From Perognathus longimembris pacificus (lineage: Eukaryota > Chordata > Mammalia > Rodentia > Heteromyidae): DNA of 64,000 bases. Under the pieces are notes generated by a model. The model made no database searches. It saw only the letters and a list, made by a program, of their open reading frames with translations, and was not told the DNA's origin. The stretch's first letter is position 1. The number at the start of each line of letters is the position of its first letter. Location: positions 63,405,398 through 63,469,397 of the forward strand of contig NC_063168.1 of the NCBI RefSeq assembly GCF_023159225.1, read 5' to 3'. The position numbers and the translations under genes are program-made. This document shows positions 36,901 to 50,300 of the stretch, one piece after another.

Positions 36901-39900
36901 ATTATATGCTAGGGCCTATACTTGGTGCTGACAACATAAGCATGAATAGGTATACATAACTGTTACTCTGGAAAAGTTCTTGTTACTGGAATTAATGAAG
37001 ATTGTGATATGACTAAAGTTTTGTGAAAGTAAAGCTAATTCTGTTGGGAAAAACAGAAGAGCTTCACAGGAGACATAGTCACAATTGCTTTCCTTTTGAG
37101 ATTGAAGGGGTGGGAGTTAGCCTATAATTGCTCATTATATACTAGACTTGTGCTAGGTATATAAATTATATAGCATTTGTGGTATCCTCATTTTATAGGT
37201 GAGGCAACTGAAGCATGAATGAGTAAGTTCAGGAAAAATGCTGCTAGCCGAGATCACATTTTTTCCCCCCAAAACTTATTTCTGATTGTAACAGGTAGGG
37301 AATAGTATTGCCCAACTTCTTTGGGCATTGTGATTTTTTTAAACCCTTCAAAAACATGCATATTTTTATGTATGATCAATGTATAAAAAGGTAATAGGAA
37401 ACAAGAAAGCCTCATTTAGTGCTAGTCTCCAGCTGTACTAGCTGGACATAACGGATGGGTGTCTGGGAATAGTGTCCTAACACAATGTTGAGATATTTTT
37501 TCAAGATTTATGATAAATTAGAAATCAAGATAGTTAAGGTCTCCCTATCTAGTAAAGAAGTCTTATGATGGACAATAAGTTTTCTTTCTTAGTTTATAGT
37601 ACCATAAGAGGATTAGAAACAGAGCTTTCTGAGGTTTTTAAAATGAAAATAGCTTTGTTTTTTCTGATTAGAAAGATGATATACTCTGTAGAAAATTCAA
37701 GTAATAAAGAAGAGCATAAAGAAGACAGTAAAAATTAAAGTCCCAGAAGCTGAAGGTAATATTTGTTAAAGTTTTGGTGACCACACATCCATGTTCTCTT
37801 TATGCATATAAATAGACATACACATTATTTTATGATCCTCCTATAAGTTGTTGAATGTAACTTGTTTTTTAAAATTCATTATGCTGGGAATGTTATTTCT
37901 TGTCAGGTTATGTTTAATGTCATTCTTTTAAGTCAGTTATATAATTCCTAATTTTTTAGATGTTCTAAAATTTATAGAATTTATAAATATTGAGATTTTA
38001 CGTGGTTCTCTTATAAGCAGAGCAATAAACATCTTTCTAAGTATATACATCTTTATATCATCTGATTCAGAATCGAAGGTAAATATTAAGAACTATGATT
38101 GCCATTTCAAAAGTTGTATACATTAAAAATCTTGTTAAAATGCTTTCTAGAAAGGTTTTTACCAATTTATTTTCTGCCACTAATGTATGAGTGGTATGTT
38201 TGTATATCCTTGTCAATTTTGAGCCTTTTTTTTTTTTTTTTGGTTTGTGAGTGTGTGTTTGTGTGTGTGTATATGTATGGTGCTAGGCATCAAACCCAGG
38301 CTTTGTTTATGCTGTGCAGGTGCTCTGCCTTTGGGTTATACCCCCATTCTTGTTTGTATCTGTAAATTTTTATAAACTAAAGAGTTGACAATATCATGTT
38401 TATATCATTCATTTTTTCTTTCATATATTTATTAAAGTGCTTATTATGTGCCAGATACTATCTAGGTACTTGCAATATGCCACTGAACAAAACGAGCAAG
38501 ATCCCAGCTCTTACTGGGAGACTGTTTAGATCAAAGAGACAAACAATAGAGTAATACATTATGTCGATAGAGAGACAAACAGAATTTAAGTATAAAAATA
38601 AAGGAAAGAGATCAGTGGATAGAGTGAAGATAGCTTGGGGATAGGGTGAGTTACAGAATGTTTCTGAACATGTAGTTTGGCATAGACTTGCCAAATATAA
38701 TGTTAGAAAAATAATTTTCTTTTACTCCATTTATGAAAAAAATTTTATTTTCTTATCTTTGCATTTTTAAAAATGATTTTTTCAGTCTGACAGATTAAAA
38801 AATGCTTATTGCCAGGCTATGGTGGCTCATGTCTATAATATCTAGTTGATAATGCAGTTATGTTGATTTTTCATTTTTGCCAATCCTGGGCCTTGGACTC
38901 AGGGCCTGAGCACTGTCCCTGGTTTCTTTTTGCTCAAGGCTAGCACTCTGCCACTTGAGCACAGTGCCACTTCTGGCCTTTTCTATATATGTGGTGCTGG
39001 GGAATGGAGCCCAGGGCTTCATGTATATGAGGCAAGCACTCTTGCCACTAGGCCATATTCCCAGTCCACGCTGATTTTTCTTATTGGCCTAACATCAAGC
39101 AATTACTTTTTCCTTCAAGTAGACCCTTAACTGATTATCTTCCTACCATTTTTTTTTTTTTTTTGGTCGATGGTGGGGCTTGAACTATGATCCTGCGCAC
39201 TGTCCCTGAGCTCTTCAGCTCAAGGCTATAGCTCTACCATTTGAGCCACAGCACCACTTCCGATTTTTTTCTTCTCTCAGTAACCTTTCTTATACTAGTA
39301 GGCTGAAGTAGAGTTATGTTCTCAAAGCATGTGTAATTGGATCATTGTTATATGTATGTATTATTTATTTATTGAGTCAGTCAGTCATGGGGCTTGAACT
39401 CAGGGCCTGGACACTGTCTCTGAGTTGTTCCACTCAAAGCTAGTGCTCTACCACTTAGAGCCACTACTCCACTTCTGTTTTTCTGGTTATTTGGAGTTAA
39501 GAGTCTCATGGATTTTTTCTTGCCCAGGCTACTTTCAAACTGGGATTTTTCAGATCTCAGCTTCCTGAGTAGTTAGGATTACAGCACGAGTCACCAATAC
39601 ACAGCAGTAGTATTTATAGCCTGTGGATATTCTCTTACATGCTTTAAATGATTTAGTTTACTTATGATTGATTGTTCAGTAAATAGTGGTAAGGAAAAAA
39701 AAAGTCTGTTCCTGTGTAGTTCAGATACAACTTTCCCCCAAATTATTTTAGTAGAGTCCTTGTTTTCTGGAACTGTGGGTATGGAGGGTTGACTGCATAT
39801 ATGTTACTTCTCTAGGGTATAGAGTATATGCTTTTTCTTAGTCTTACTTTTTATGTTTCAAACTTTTGCCATGGCTTATAAAACTCTTAAGAATCTCAGT

Positions 39901-42900
39901 GTCCATTTTTTTCTCTTCAGTCCTTAACACCGCTACACCTACATTGATCTAGTAAAGAAGCTTTGTATAAGCTATTACCAGTAACCCCAAAGGGTCTTAC
40001 CTGTTTTAGGTTCTTGTTCTTTACACATCCCATTTTTCTTCCATGAAATTCATGCTTTCTTTCTCTAATCTTTTGGGTTTCTACTTTTGCAACATTTTTG
40101 CAGGAAAGCTTTCTATGACTCTCTGTCCGGGATCCCTTATAATGCCATATGGTTTAAAAAAATCTGGGGCTGTGAGTACGGCTTAGTGGTAGAGTGCTTG
40201 CCTGGCATGCATGAAGCCCTGGGTTGATTCCTCAGCCACCACATACACAGAAAAAGCCAGAAGTGGTGCTGTGGCTCAAGTGGTAGAGTTCTTGCCTTAA
40301 GCAAGAGAAGCTCAGTGACAGTGCTCTCAGGCCCTGAGTTCTAGCCCCAGGACTGCCTCCCCCAATGTCACATATTCATCACAGTGAATTATGGTGATTT
40401 GTAGGTTTGTGTTTTCACAAAGTGCCAATCAATTGATGACTTAGTAGTATTATTCTATTACCCAGGGCCAAGACCTTGAATTTAATAGGTATTCTACAAT
40501 TGTTAAATACTTTAAAATGTTAACTTTTTCTGTTTTCCTTTCGAATTGTCTGCTTATGTCTATAATTAATATAGATTAGGATTTTGGAATTTATTTATTG
40601 TGTTTTTGTTTTTAATTCTGCACATAGCTCCTTTTTGGAGGAATGGGACAGTACCAGAGTTTGAACTGAGATACTTGTGCTTGCTAGGCAGGTATTGTAT
40701 TGCTGAGTCACACCTCCATCCTTATTTTTTCTGTGCTGGGCCCGAGGCTTGAGCTCAAGGCCTGAGTGCTGTCCTTGAGATTCTTTTTCTCAAAGCTTGC
40801 ACTCTACTACTTGAGCCACAGTGCCACTTCCAGCCTTTTCTGAGTAGTTTATTAGAGAGAATCTCACAGACTTTCCTGCTTTGAACTGTTGTCCTCAGAT
40901 CTCAGCCTCCAGAGTAGCTAGGATTACAAATGTGAGCCACCAGTGCTTCCCGCTTGAGCCTTTGTTTAGAACTCTGTGCTGTTGCTGTCTGGCTTTCCTC
41001 TGTTAAAATGTGGTCTTGCTGACTTTTCTGCCCCGGCCGGCCTGACTGCAATCCTCCTAGTCTCAGCCTCCCATGTGCATGCTACAGCGGTGCTCATCAG
41101 TGGATTGAGGAGTCTTGAGAACTTTTCTGCCTTGGCTGACTTGGAACCACAATCCTTCCATTCTAGCCTTACAAGTGCTCTTACAGCTGTGGGCCACCAG
41201 TGCCTGGCTCACATAAATACTTCACACTTGAAGAACCATTCTTATTTATTCTTTGCTATCTTTGGTTGTCTGCCTTATGGTTCAGATTATAGGTTCTGTG
41301 TCCCCCCTCCTTACCTCCCACCCTCTCTTCCCCCTCTCCCCTTATCTCTCTCTGTCTCCCTCCCTCCCCCTCTCTCACCTGTCTCTTCCCTCCCTCCCTC
41401 CCTCTCCTTCCCCCTCTCTCCCTCCCTCCCCTCTCCCCTCTTCCTCTCTCTCCCCCTCCCCCATCTGTCTTCCTTCCTCCTGCCCCCCCCCCCACTTTCT
41501 GTGTGTGGTAATGAGGAATGGAACCCATAAGCACTCTACCACAAAGACACATTCCCAGCCCAGATTATAGCTTTTTGAGTTCAAAAATTGTTACATTTTT
41601 GTAAATCAAAATTATATACAGTAAAGATATAAAAATTGCCTATATATTTGAGTATGTGTATGTACACATACATATGTACATGTATGTGTGTGTATGTATT
41701 CAAGCTTGGTGGCTTAGTGGTAGAAAACTTGCCTACCCTGCATGATGCCTTGTGTCGATCCCCAGCACTAGACATGTAATCCAATACATTATATATACTT
41801 GCTTTTAATTTTTTGTTTGTCTTTGGATTAGAATTAATGTTTTATTCTATGAAACAAAGTTACAAATCCTCTATGTTTTAAAATAAAGTTTAGAATCCGT
41901 TACATTTTTATACTTTTTTCCTTGTATAAAATTCTCCTAACTACAGAGATTTATTTCCTGAGCTGTCTATTGTATTTCATTGTTTACTGTTTGTTTGGTG
42001 TGCTCGACTTTCTGCTGTTGTTCTGTAGTATGCTTTACTATAAAACAAGGCATCTTAACATAATACTAAAGCACCTGGGTTTTGTGGCCATGTGAACCTG
42101 AGTCTGTTTGCCTTTTCTCCCTTCTTCCTCCCTTTCTTTTTTCTTTCCTCTTTCCCTCTCTTTTCCTTTCCATTCTTTATGTGTCTAGATGTTTTCAGGC
42201 TCAGTTTCATGCTTTTGTGTGTATGTGTTTGTCAAGATTTTTATGTGTGTTGCTGAGGCTTGTACTCAGGGCTTGGGACCTGTTCCTTAGATTGTTTTTG
42301 CTCAAGAATGGTGCTCTACCACTTGAGCCACAGCTCTACTTCTGGCTTTTGGGTAGTTAATTGGAGATAAGAGTCTCACAGACTTTCCTGCCATGGCTGG
42401 CTTCAAACTTCCGATCTTCGGATCTCAGCCTCCTGAGTAGCTAGGATTTAGCCGTGAGCCACTGGCAGCTGGTTTTTGTGAAGATTTTTATTTATTATCG
42501 TGCGTCTACTCATTTGTATTGTTTTTGAAATTGTGACTAGGCTCTCCTCTCTATTTTCTCATTGGTAATTGGTAGTTTATAAATTTGATATTTTTTTCTG
42601 TCTTCTGTCTAATTTAATTGTAAATTGTGTAATTATTAGTGATTCTCTTGGATTTTCTAATATACAACCACATTCTTTGTAAATATCAGTGTCTTCCCCT
42701 CTGTTTCTTTCTGTTCTGGTTTCATTTCATTTTATTATTGTATTGACTTAAAAATTACAGCACTACCTACAATGAGTAGGTAAAATTGTTTCATTTGTTA
42801 TTTTATGGTACTATAACACATTAAACACATTTAAAAAAATTTAATGTTTGCTTTTTTCTGTACAGCTTTAGATGTCATGTATTAGGGCAAGAATAGTTAA

Positions 42901-45900
42901 TTTTTATTATCACAGAAACAAAGCTTATCACTTCTGAAAAAGTCCTGATTTGGCTATTTTAAATTTTTTGGATGGTTTTAGTTTATTACTGCTCTAAGAA
43001 AATGCCTTATGCTGGGTAACTTATAAACGCTATAAATTTATTGTTCACACTTAGGGAGACTGGAAGACCAAGGTTAAAGCAGGTAGCATGTTTGGTGTCT
43101 GTAAGGGATTGGTATCTGCTTCCAAGATGTCTTGAATGCTCTGTCTTCACATAGCAGAAGCAGCCAATGGGGATAACTAGTTCTCTTAAACCCCTCATTT
43201 ATATTTATATTTTGTGTTTTTTGGGGGGAGGGGTGTACTGGAATTTTAAAGCAGAGCTTTACTTGAGCCGTATTCCCAGCCTTCTCTTGAACCTGCCAGT
43301 GTTATCACACTAATGATTTTCAATCAAATTTATGGAGAGACATTCAGACTATAGTAGTGGGTGTATATACATAACCTTCAATATATAATTTTAGCTGTAT
43401 TTTTAAATCTTATTTTAATAAAAAACAAAAACTGCAGTAGTGAGGTTTGGATCCAGAGCTTTATGCTTGCGAGGTTGGCTACCACTTGAATCTATCACTG
43501 AACCATGCTTTCAGGCCTACTTTTGCTGGTTACTGTGGAGGTGGAGTCTAGCAAACTTTATCTGATTGGGTTGGCCTTGAACCTTGATTTTCTGGGTCTT
43601 TGTTTCCTGGGTAGCTAGTAGGTTACAGGTGTGTGCCTCCAGTACCTGGCTAAGAAACTGTATTATATTTAGAAAAATCTTGAGATCCACATTTTTGTTG
43701 GAGATAGGGATTCTTAGCATTTGATTTTGAATAATTAATAACTAATTGCATTGGCTTTTGCATCACTCCAAGTTAATATATGTGATAAGATATTAATACA
43801 AAGGTAATTTTTCTTTTTTAGAATGGATTTTATATTTAAAACCATCTTGGTTATTAAGATGGTCAGAGATGGTCAATATTTTAGAAGAAAAATTATTGTA
43901 TTTAAAAAAGATAAATTTCTAATTTGGAGTTCACATTTTACTTGAGTATTTTGCCTGCTGATTCATATTGATCTTTAGAATGTATACTTTTGAAGTCACG
44001 ATCATGTTTTTCATGTATTACAGGTCACCATATCATCAGCCAACCTCTTACAGGCCACGATTGTTGCTGTCTGGAGAACGAGGCTCTGGTCAAACTTCTC
44101 ACCTTGCTCCAGCACTTTTGCATACTCTAGAAAGATTCTCTGTGCATAGGCTAGACCTCCCAGCACTTTATTCAGTTAGTGCCAAGACACCTGAAGAATC
44201 ATGTGCACAGGTAGGTTTATACTATGTCATAGATATTGCTTATGTCATGTAGGTGATTACAGATAGGGCTTTTTCAAAGAATAGTAATATAAATATTTAC
44301 TAATATTATTGGTAAAGAGAATTTTCTTGGTGTGTTTTATTTTTAAACATGTACTCATTGTTTTTCTCCTTGTATTTTTTGTGGTACTTTTCTTATTATT
44401 AAACTTTTAAGTGTCCTGTTTCATGAAATACTGTTAGAAAGGGTAAAGATTCTCTTCATTCCCCATACATTCTTTCTGACTCTTGTGTAAGCAATGGTTT
44501 ATTTTAGACATCTGTCTGTACCTAGAACCTTATCATAGAAGGCAAATGATACTCACTTCTCATGGTTGAGAAGGAAGAGGTCTCACTGAACATTCTGAGG
44601 TGGCCTCAACCTTCAGTTTCTCTACTCAGCTTCCCAGGTAACAAGGATTACAGGTGTGGGGCACCAGCCACCAAGCTTATGTAGCTAGGTTAATAGACAT
44701 GACCCACTACACTTGGCCTCTTTAGGAATCTCATATGGTCTATGAGGTAAAGTTTAAGTTGGTCCATTTATTTTAGCGTTTTCTTTACATACAGTCGTGA
44801 ATTTATTACAGGTCATACCATTTTGGAAGCATTGAGAAAAGGAATTAAATTTTTGAGCCAAGGGACAGTGTTTTAACTATTTCTGTATTTCTGACACAGC
44901 ATCTAGCTCATTGTTAGTGTTCATTAGATTTTTTTTTCTTTAATGAGATAATGCCGTGTTGCCCAGGCTGGCTCTGTAACTCCTGGGATCAAGTGCTCTT
45001 ACATCTCATCTACCCCAGTGGCTAGAACTACAGGTGCAAACAACTATGCTCAGCAGTGAGCATTAAATGTTTGAGTAATAATGATTTAAATAAACATACA
45101 GAGAGAAATTATATTTTATTATTTGATATTGATACAGCTTTTATATGGTTAGCTAGGAGAGGTAACACTTACCTACTATTGTTCTTTGTTATGCTATATA
45201 AATACTCAAACATGTACTATAAAAAAAGCTTTCTTTCAGTTTCATACAGTTGTGTATTCTAGGAATGTTGATTTTATATGTCTGCTTATATATTTTCTCT
45301 TTTTGAATGAGGTAGAATTATTGCCAGTTTTTTCAAGTGCTGTAATTAATTCAGTATCTTATAAGATAAATTCAAATGACTTATCAGGAAAATATAAATT
45401 GCTAAAATGGATCCCAGAAAAGAGAATCTAAATGACCACCGTGAAAGAAGAAATCAAGCAAATATAAAAGCACTAAACCTAGACAATTTTAAGAGTGAAT
45501 TATCTTAATTTTTAAAGGATAAATTTGATACTAAAGTCTTCAAGGTAAAGAGGAAAACTATGAGATGATTAAAAAAACAAACTACTACCAAACCTTTCAA
45601 AGAAATACAAAGAAAACTGGACCAATCTTAAATAGGTATTGATTATAAAAAAAATATTACAAATGGAATCTACTAGCAAAAGGGTACTATACCATTATTA
45701 ACTGTGAAAAGATTGAACAATACATAAATACTGGAAAGGATGCTAAAAATAATTTGCTTGTGTTATGACCATGTATTTGAAAAACTTGAACTTAAAGTTG
45801 TTTAGAGAATGTTCTCTGAAAGTAGTCACTTTCATAGTTAATGCTCTAAAACTGATGATTTCATTTATTCAAACTATAAGCAGTTAGAAATATAATAGAA

Positions 45901-47288
45901 GGAGAAGTTGCTTTTAAAATAGCAACTAAGTTTGCCTGAGAATTAACTTAAACATGGCCTACAAAATTCAAAGCCAGACATGGAGGCTCAAGCCTGTAAT
46001 CCCAGCTACTTGGGAGGTAGAGATCAGGTAGGTCACAATTCATGGCCAGCTGGGCAACAAGTTATCAAGATTCCACCCCAATGGACAAGCTAAACAAGAT
46101 GGTGTATCATGCTTACAATCTTAGGTACACAGGAGGCAGAAGAGGATATTTTTGCTCCAAGGCTGGTTTCATATGAACCTAAGTTCTGTGAAATGAAGAT
46201 AATGATACTTAACATGGAATTGTTGTAAGAATTAAAATAAGCACATCAAGTAAACCTGCATACAGTGCTCAGCATATGTTGGTTGTAATCATGTTTATAT
46301 CACTATTATGTCAACTGTTGGTAAGACTAGAATGGGAAAGCTGTGAGTTTGTTTTTTTCAAATTAATGTATAAATTAAATGTCAAATTTATAATTTCTTC
46401 ATAATTTAGGGAAGGAAACAGATGGGCTGTGTGTTTCTTATAGATAATAAATGTGAGAGTAGAAACAATGATGACTACACTTCTATTAGTATGATAATAC
46501 AAATGGGCAATTTATAAAGTGGACTTGAAAAACTAGCTAGCTCTAATTAGGAACAATAGTAGTTTAAATAGCATTGCATTTCCTACCCTTTTCTATTTGC
46601 CTAAACAAATTATAGATGACAAATGAGACCGTTAAAGTACCAGAAGAATTCATAGGACCTATGTGTCATCTTGTACATGAAAACTAATAGCAGTGTATCA
46701 GAGCTAGAGGAAAAATGAAAGTAAGGAATTTGAATATTACAATTTTAAATTTCACATGTCAAGAAGTATTATTTAAATAAAATTGAGACGGACTTGAAAA
46801 AAAAGTATTAGTTATGAATAATAAGTACACGTTTTTTAAATTTCGAAAAATAACCCTGAAATCAGTCAAAAGAATAACAATCGAGTGTAAAGTTAGTAAA
46901 ATATAGGCAAGAGAGTATATAAAGTTGGAGGTGGCTTAGGCTACATTGTAAGATAAAAAAGCAAAACAAAACAGGGAGGGTGTAAGATATCACAAGAAAT
47001 GTATTGACTGCCTTATTATGTAACTGTACCCCCTTTGAACAATACCTTGTCAATAAAATTTAATTAAAAAAACAAAAACAAACAAAAAAAACAGGAAGGG
47101 GAGGATAAGCCACTAATACAAATTAGAAAGGAAGTTGGGTGTGGAAGGATCGCTCCTATCATTCTGGACACTTTAAGAAGAGAAAATAGGTGGGTCTTGG
47201 TCTAGGCTATTGCAAAAATAATAAAGGGCAGAAGGACTGGTGACTTGGCTCAAGAGACAGAGCACATGCCCTCAGTTCAACTCCCAGA

Positions 47289-47320
<32 letters not shown>

Positions 47321-50300
47321 ACGCACGCACACACACACACAGATGTTTAACTTTATCAGGCTTGTTAAAAACAAAACAAAATTAGAGCCTGCTTGAGTGG
47401 CTCATGCCTATAATCTTAGCTACTCCAGGCTGAGGTCAGAGGATCAGCTTCTATGCCAGCCCAGGCAGAAACTAACGTGGGCGATGTACTGAATCTGGTT
47501 TCTCTCCCTCTCTCATTGTTTAAAATGGCACTTTGAAAGACAAACCTTTTCAAAGTGGGAGTCTACTCTATGGTTGTTTCTTACAGTATGTATTTATTGA
47601 CACATTACTGGTTAAATGTTGGTCAAGTATGTGTAGGAAACAGATTGTTTTGAACTCCCCTCCCTCCCTCTCTCTCTCCCTCTCTCCTTTTCTCTCTCCC
47701 TCCCTTCCATCTGTCTTGGGATATAAGCGAGCTAAACAGGATTATTCCTGAATAATAGGGAATATAAGATTTCAGTCTGTGTTACTCTTGCGTTTATTTC
47801 TCTTTATTCAGACTCTAATGTACCTTCATATAAATTAGGTTGAATATTTAATATTGTAACTCGAACGTGAGAGGTGGGCTTGAAAGGCAAAAAGCTTAAA
47901 TCACTCTTATGAGGCTATATTTATGTGTATGACAAGGTAAAAAGGGGGAAGAGCCCTTCTTGGATATGTTTTATTCTGTAGAGGTAGTATTTTTGTATGT
48001 CTATACTTGAAAACATACACATGCATGAATATAAGGCAGAACTTTTTTTTTTCCCATCTGGCTGCCTCAGCTCCTAATTAATGTCAACTGGAGTAGCAAA
48101 ATTAGTGGAGTTGGTGTATGTTATAGAGTTTTCCTCATTGTTTCATTATTGAAACAAATTCCAAAATTCATAACATGGTTCTCTGTGTGTGTTGTTGTTA
48201 TTGTTATACTTATATTACTGAGTATTTCATTGTATTCCAAGGGGAAAGTAAAAACTTGGAGTGCATGCAGTGTGGGGCTGGCCCTTCAGTTCACAAGTAA
48301 CTGTTGCATCCCAGAACATGGCTGGCAGGGGATGTTATTACCTATAGCAAAAGACTTAATATTATGTGTCTGTCTGTCTGTCTGTCTGTCTCTCTTTCTC
48401 TGTCTCTTTTTGATACTAAGGGTTTAAATTCAGCTTTTTTTGGAGTGTGTGTGTGTGTGCCCGCCAGCCAGTCTTGGGGGTTGAACTCTAGGGTTGGGTG
48501 CTGTCTTTGAGGCTTCTTTTGCTCAACACTAGTGTTCTACCATTTGAGCCATTGCTCCACAACTGACTTTTTTTTTTTTTTTTTTTTTTTAGTTTACTGG
48601 AGATGAGAGCCTCATGGACTTTCTGGTCTGGGCTGGCTTCTAACTATGGTCTTAAGATTTCATCTCCTTGGAGAGTCAGTAGAGACCAAGTCTGTGAACA
48701 CTGTATATGTGCTTGATACATTGTATATTGCATATGGGTCTACCTGACTTAGACAAGGGATGGAAAAACAGGTTGTAAGATATCACAAGAAATGTACACA
48801 CTGCCCTACTATGTAACTGCACCCTCTTTGCACAACACCTTGTAAAAAAATTTTATGTTCAATTAATAATAAAAAAAATTAAAAAAAAAAGATTTCATCT
48901 CCTGAGTAGCTAGGATTACAGATGTGAGACACCAGAGCTTGGCTCCTAAAGTTTTGTACTTGCTAGGCAGGCCTTGTACCATTGAGACATATCTCCAGAC
49001 CTTTTCCCCCCTCTGGTTATTTTTGAGCTAGAGTCTTGCTTTTTTTGCCATAGAAGTGCTTGGCCTTGATCCTCCTATTTATGCTTTCTGCTGTAGCAGT
49101 TGAACAGTTTACTCCCAGCCTTTTCTACTGAAATGGGGTTTTGTGAACATATTTTTTCCTAGGTTGTCTTGGAACCTCAGTCCTCCTGATCTCAGCCTCC
49201 CACACAGCTGGTATGACAAGGATAGGTAGACTATTGCATCCAGCTGTTGTTGAGATAGTCTTGTGAACTTTTTGTTTAGGCTGGCTTCAGTCTATGATCC
49301 TCCTAATTTCTGTCCCCTAAATCAGTGGTACTCAGCTTATATTAATAGTTTTTTACTTTGTGATTCTACTTCTCAGATGTAACTGTGACATTCAGTATTA
49401 TTTTTACTGTTGGTTAGAGTAAGGGACTGATAGACGTAATTGAATTAAGAAATTCATATATGGTCTGTTAAAAGCTTTGTAGTGTGTGTTCTAGAAGATG
49501 GTAAGAATAATTTCAAATAGTGAAATACATAATTAGCATACATTAGTTGTACAAGGGAGTTTCTGTTGTTACATTTCTACACATCCATACAATATGTGTA
49601 TCATACTCCTTTATCATTCTCCACTATCTCACTGTCACCTTCCTAAAACATTTTCAATAGGTCTCATTGTTCTGTTTTCATACATGCAAAGTACCATATT
49701 CATCTTCTTTAAGCCCACCTTCCTGTTAGCTCTCCTCATTCTAGTGGCACACACTACATTCAAGCCTGCCCCACTTCCTGTCATTCATTTTTTTCATGTT
49801 TTTAATATCTATTAATTGTACCAAAAGCCTCCACCATGATGCTTCAGGGGTGCATATTCTAAACCTTGCTTTGAAAAACTAACGACTGCTGTTTCCTTCC
49901 CCTTCTATAGGCCCTGTTGATTGGCAGCTTTCATTGAGCCTCTTATGCTGACTTCATACATTGAAGTGCATATTGATTTATACTCCTTTGATATACACTA
50001 AATAGTGGTATGGTGTTAGTTTTTTTTTTTAAAGGAACTTCCAGGTTGATTCCCATTGTGATTTTACTACTTTTATGTTTCCACCAGCAGTGTATGAGGG
50101 TTCTTTTTTTCTCTACTCCCCTGCCAACATTTTTTGCTCTTTGTTTTCTTCATGAATGCGATTCTAACAAGGGTGAGACAGAATGAATCTTAGTTTAGTA
50201 TTGATTTGCATTTTCTTTATGGCTAAGCATGTTGAATCTTTTCCATGTATCTGTTAGCCGTTTGCATTTCTTCTCTTGCAAACTATTCCTTGCCTATTTT

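Noticed and set aside
40976..41552. 184-codon Pro/Ser-rich open frame and the opposite Arg/Gly-rich frame
   Set aside because: Produced by a C/T-only microsatellite and adjoining SINE arms; the reverse strand is equally open, as expected of low-complexity DNA.
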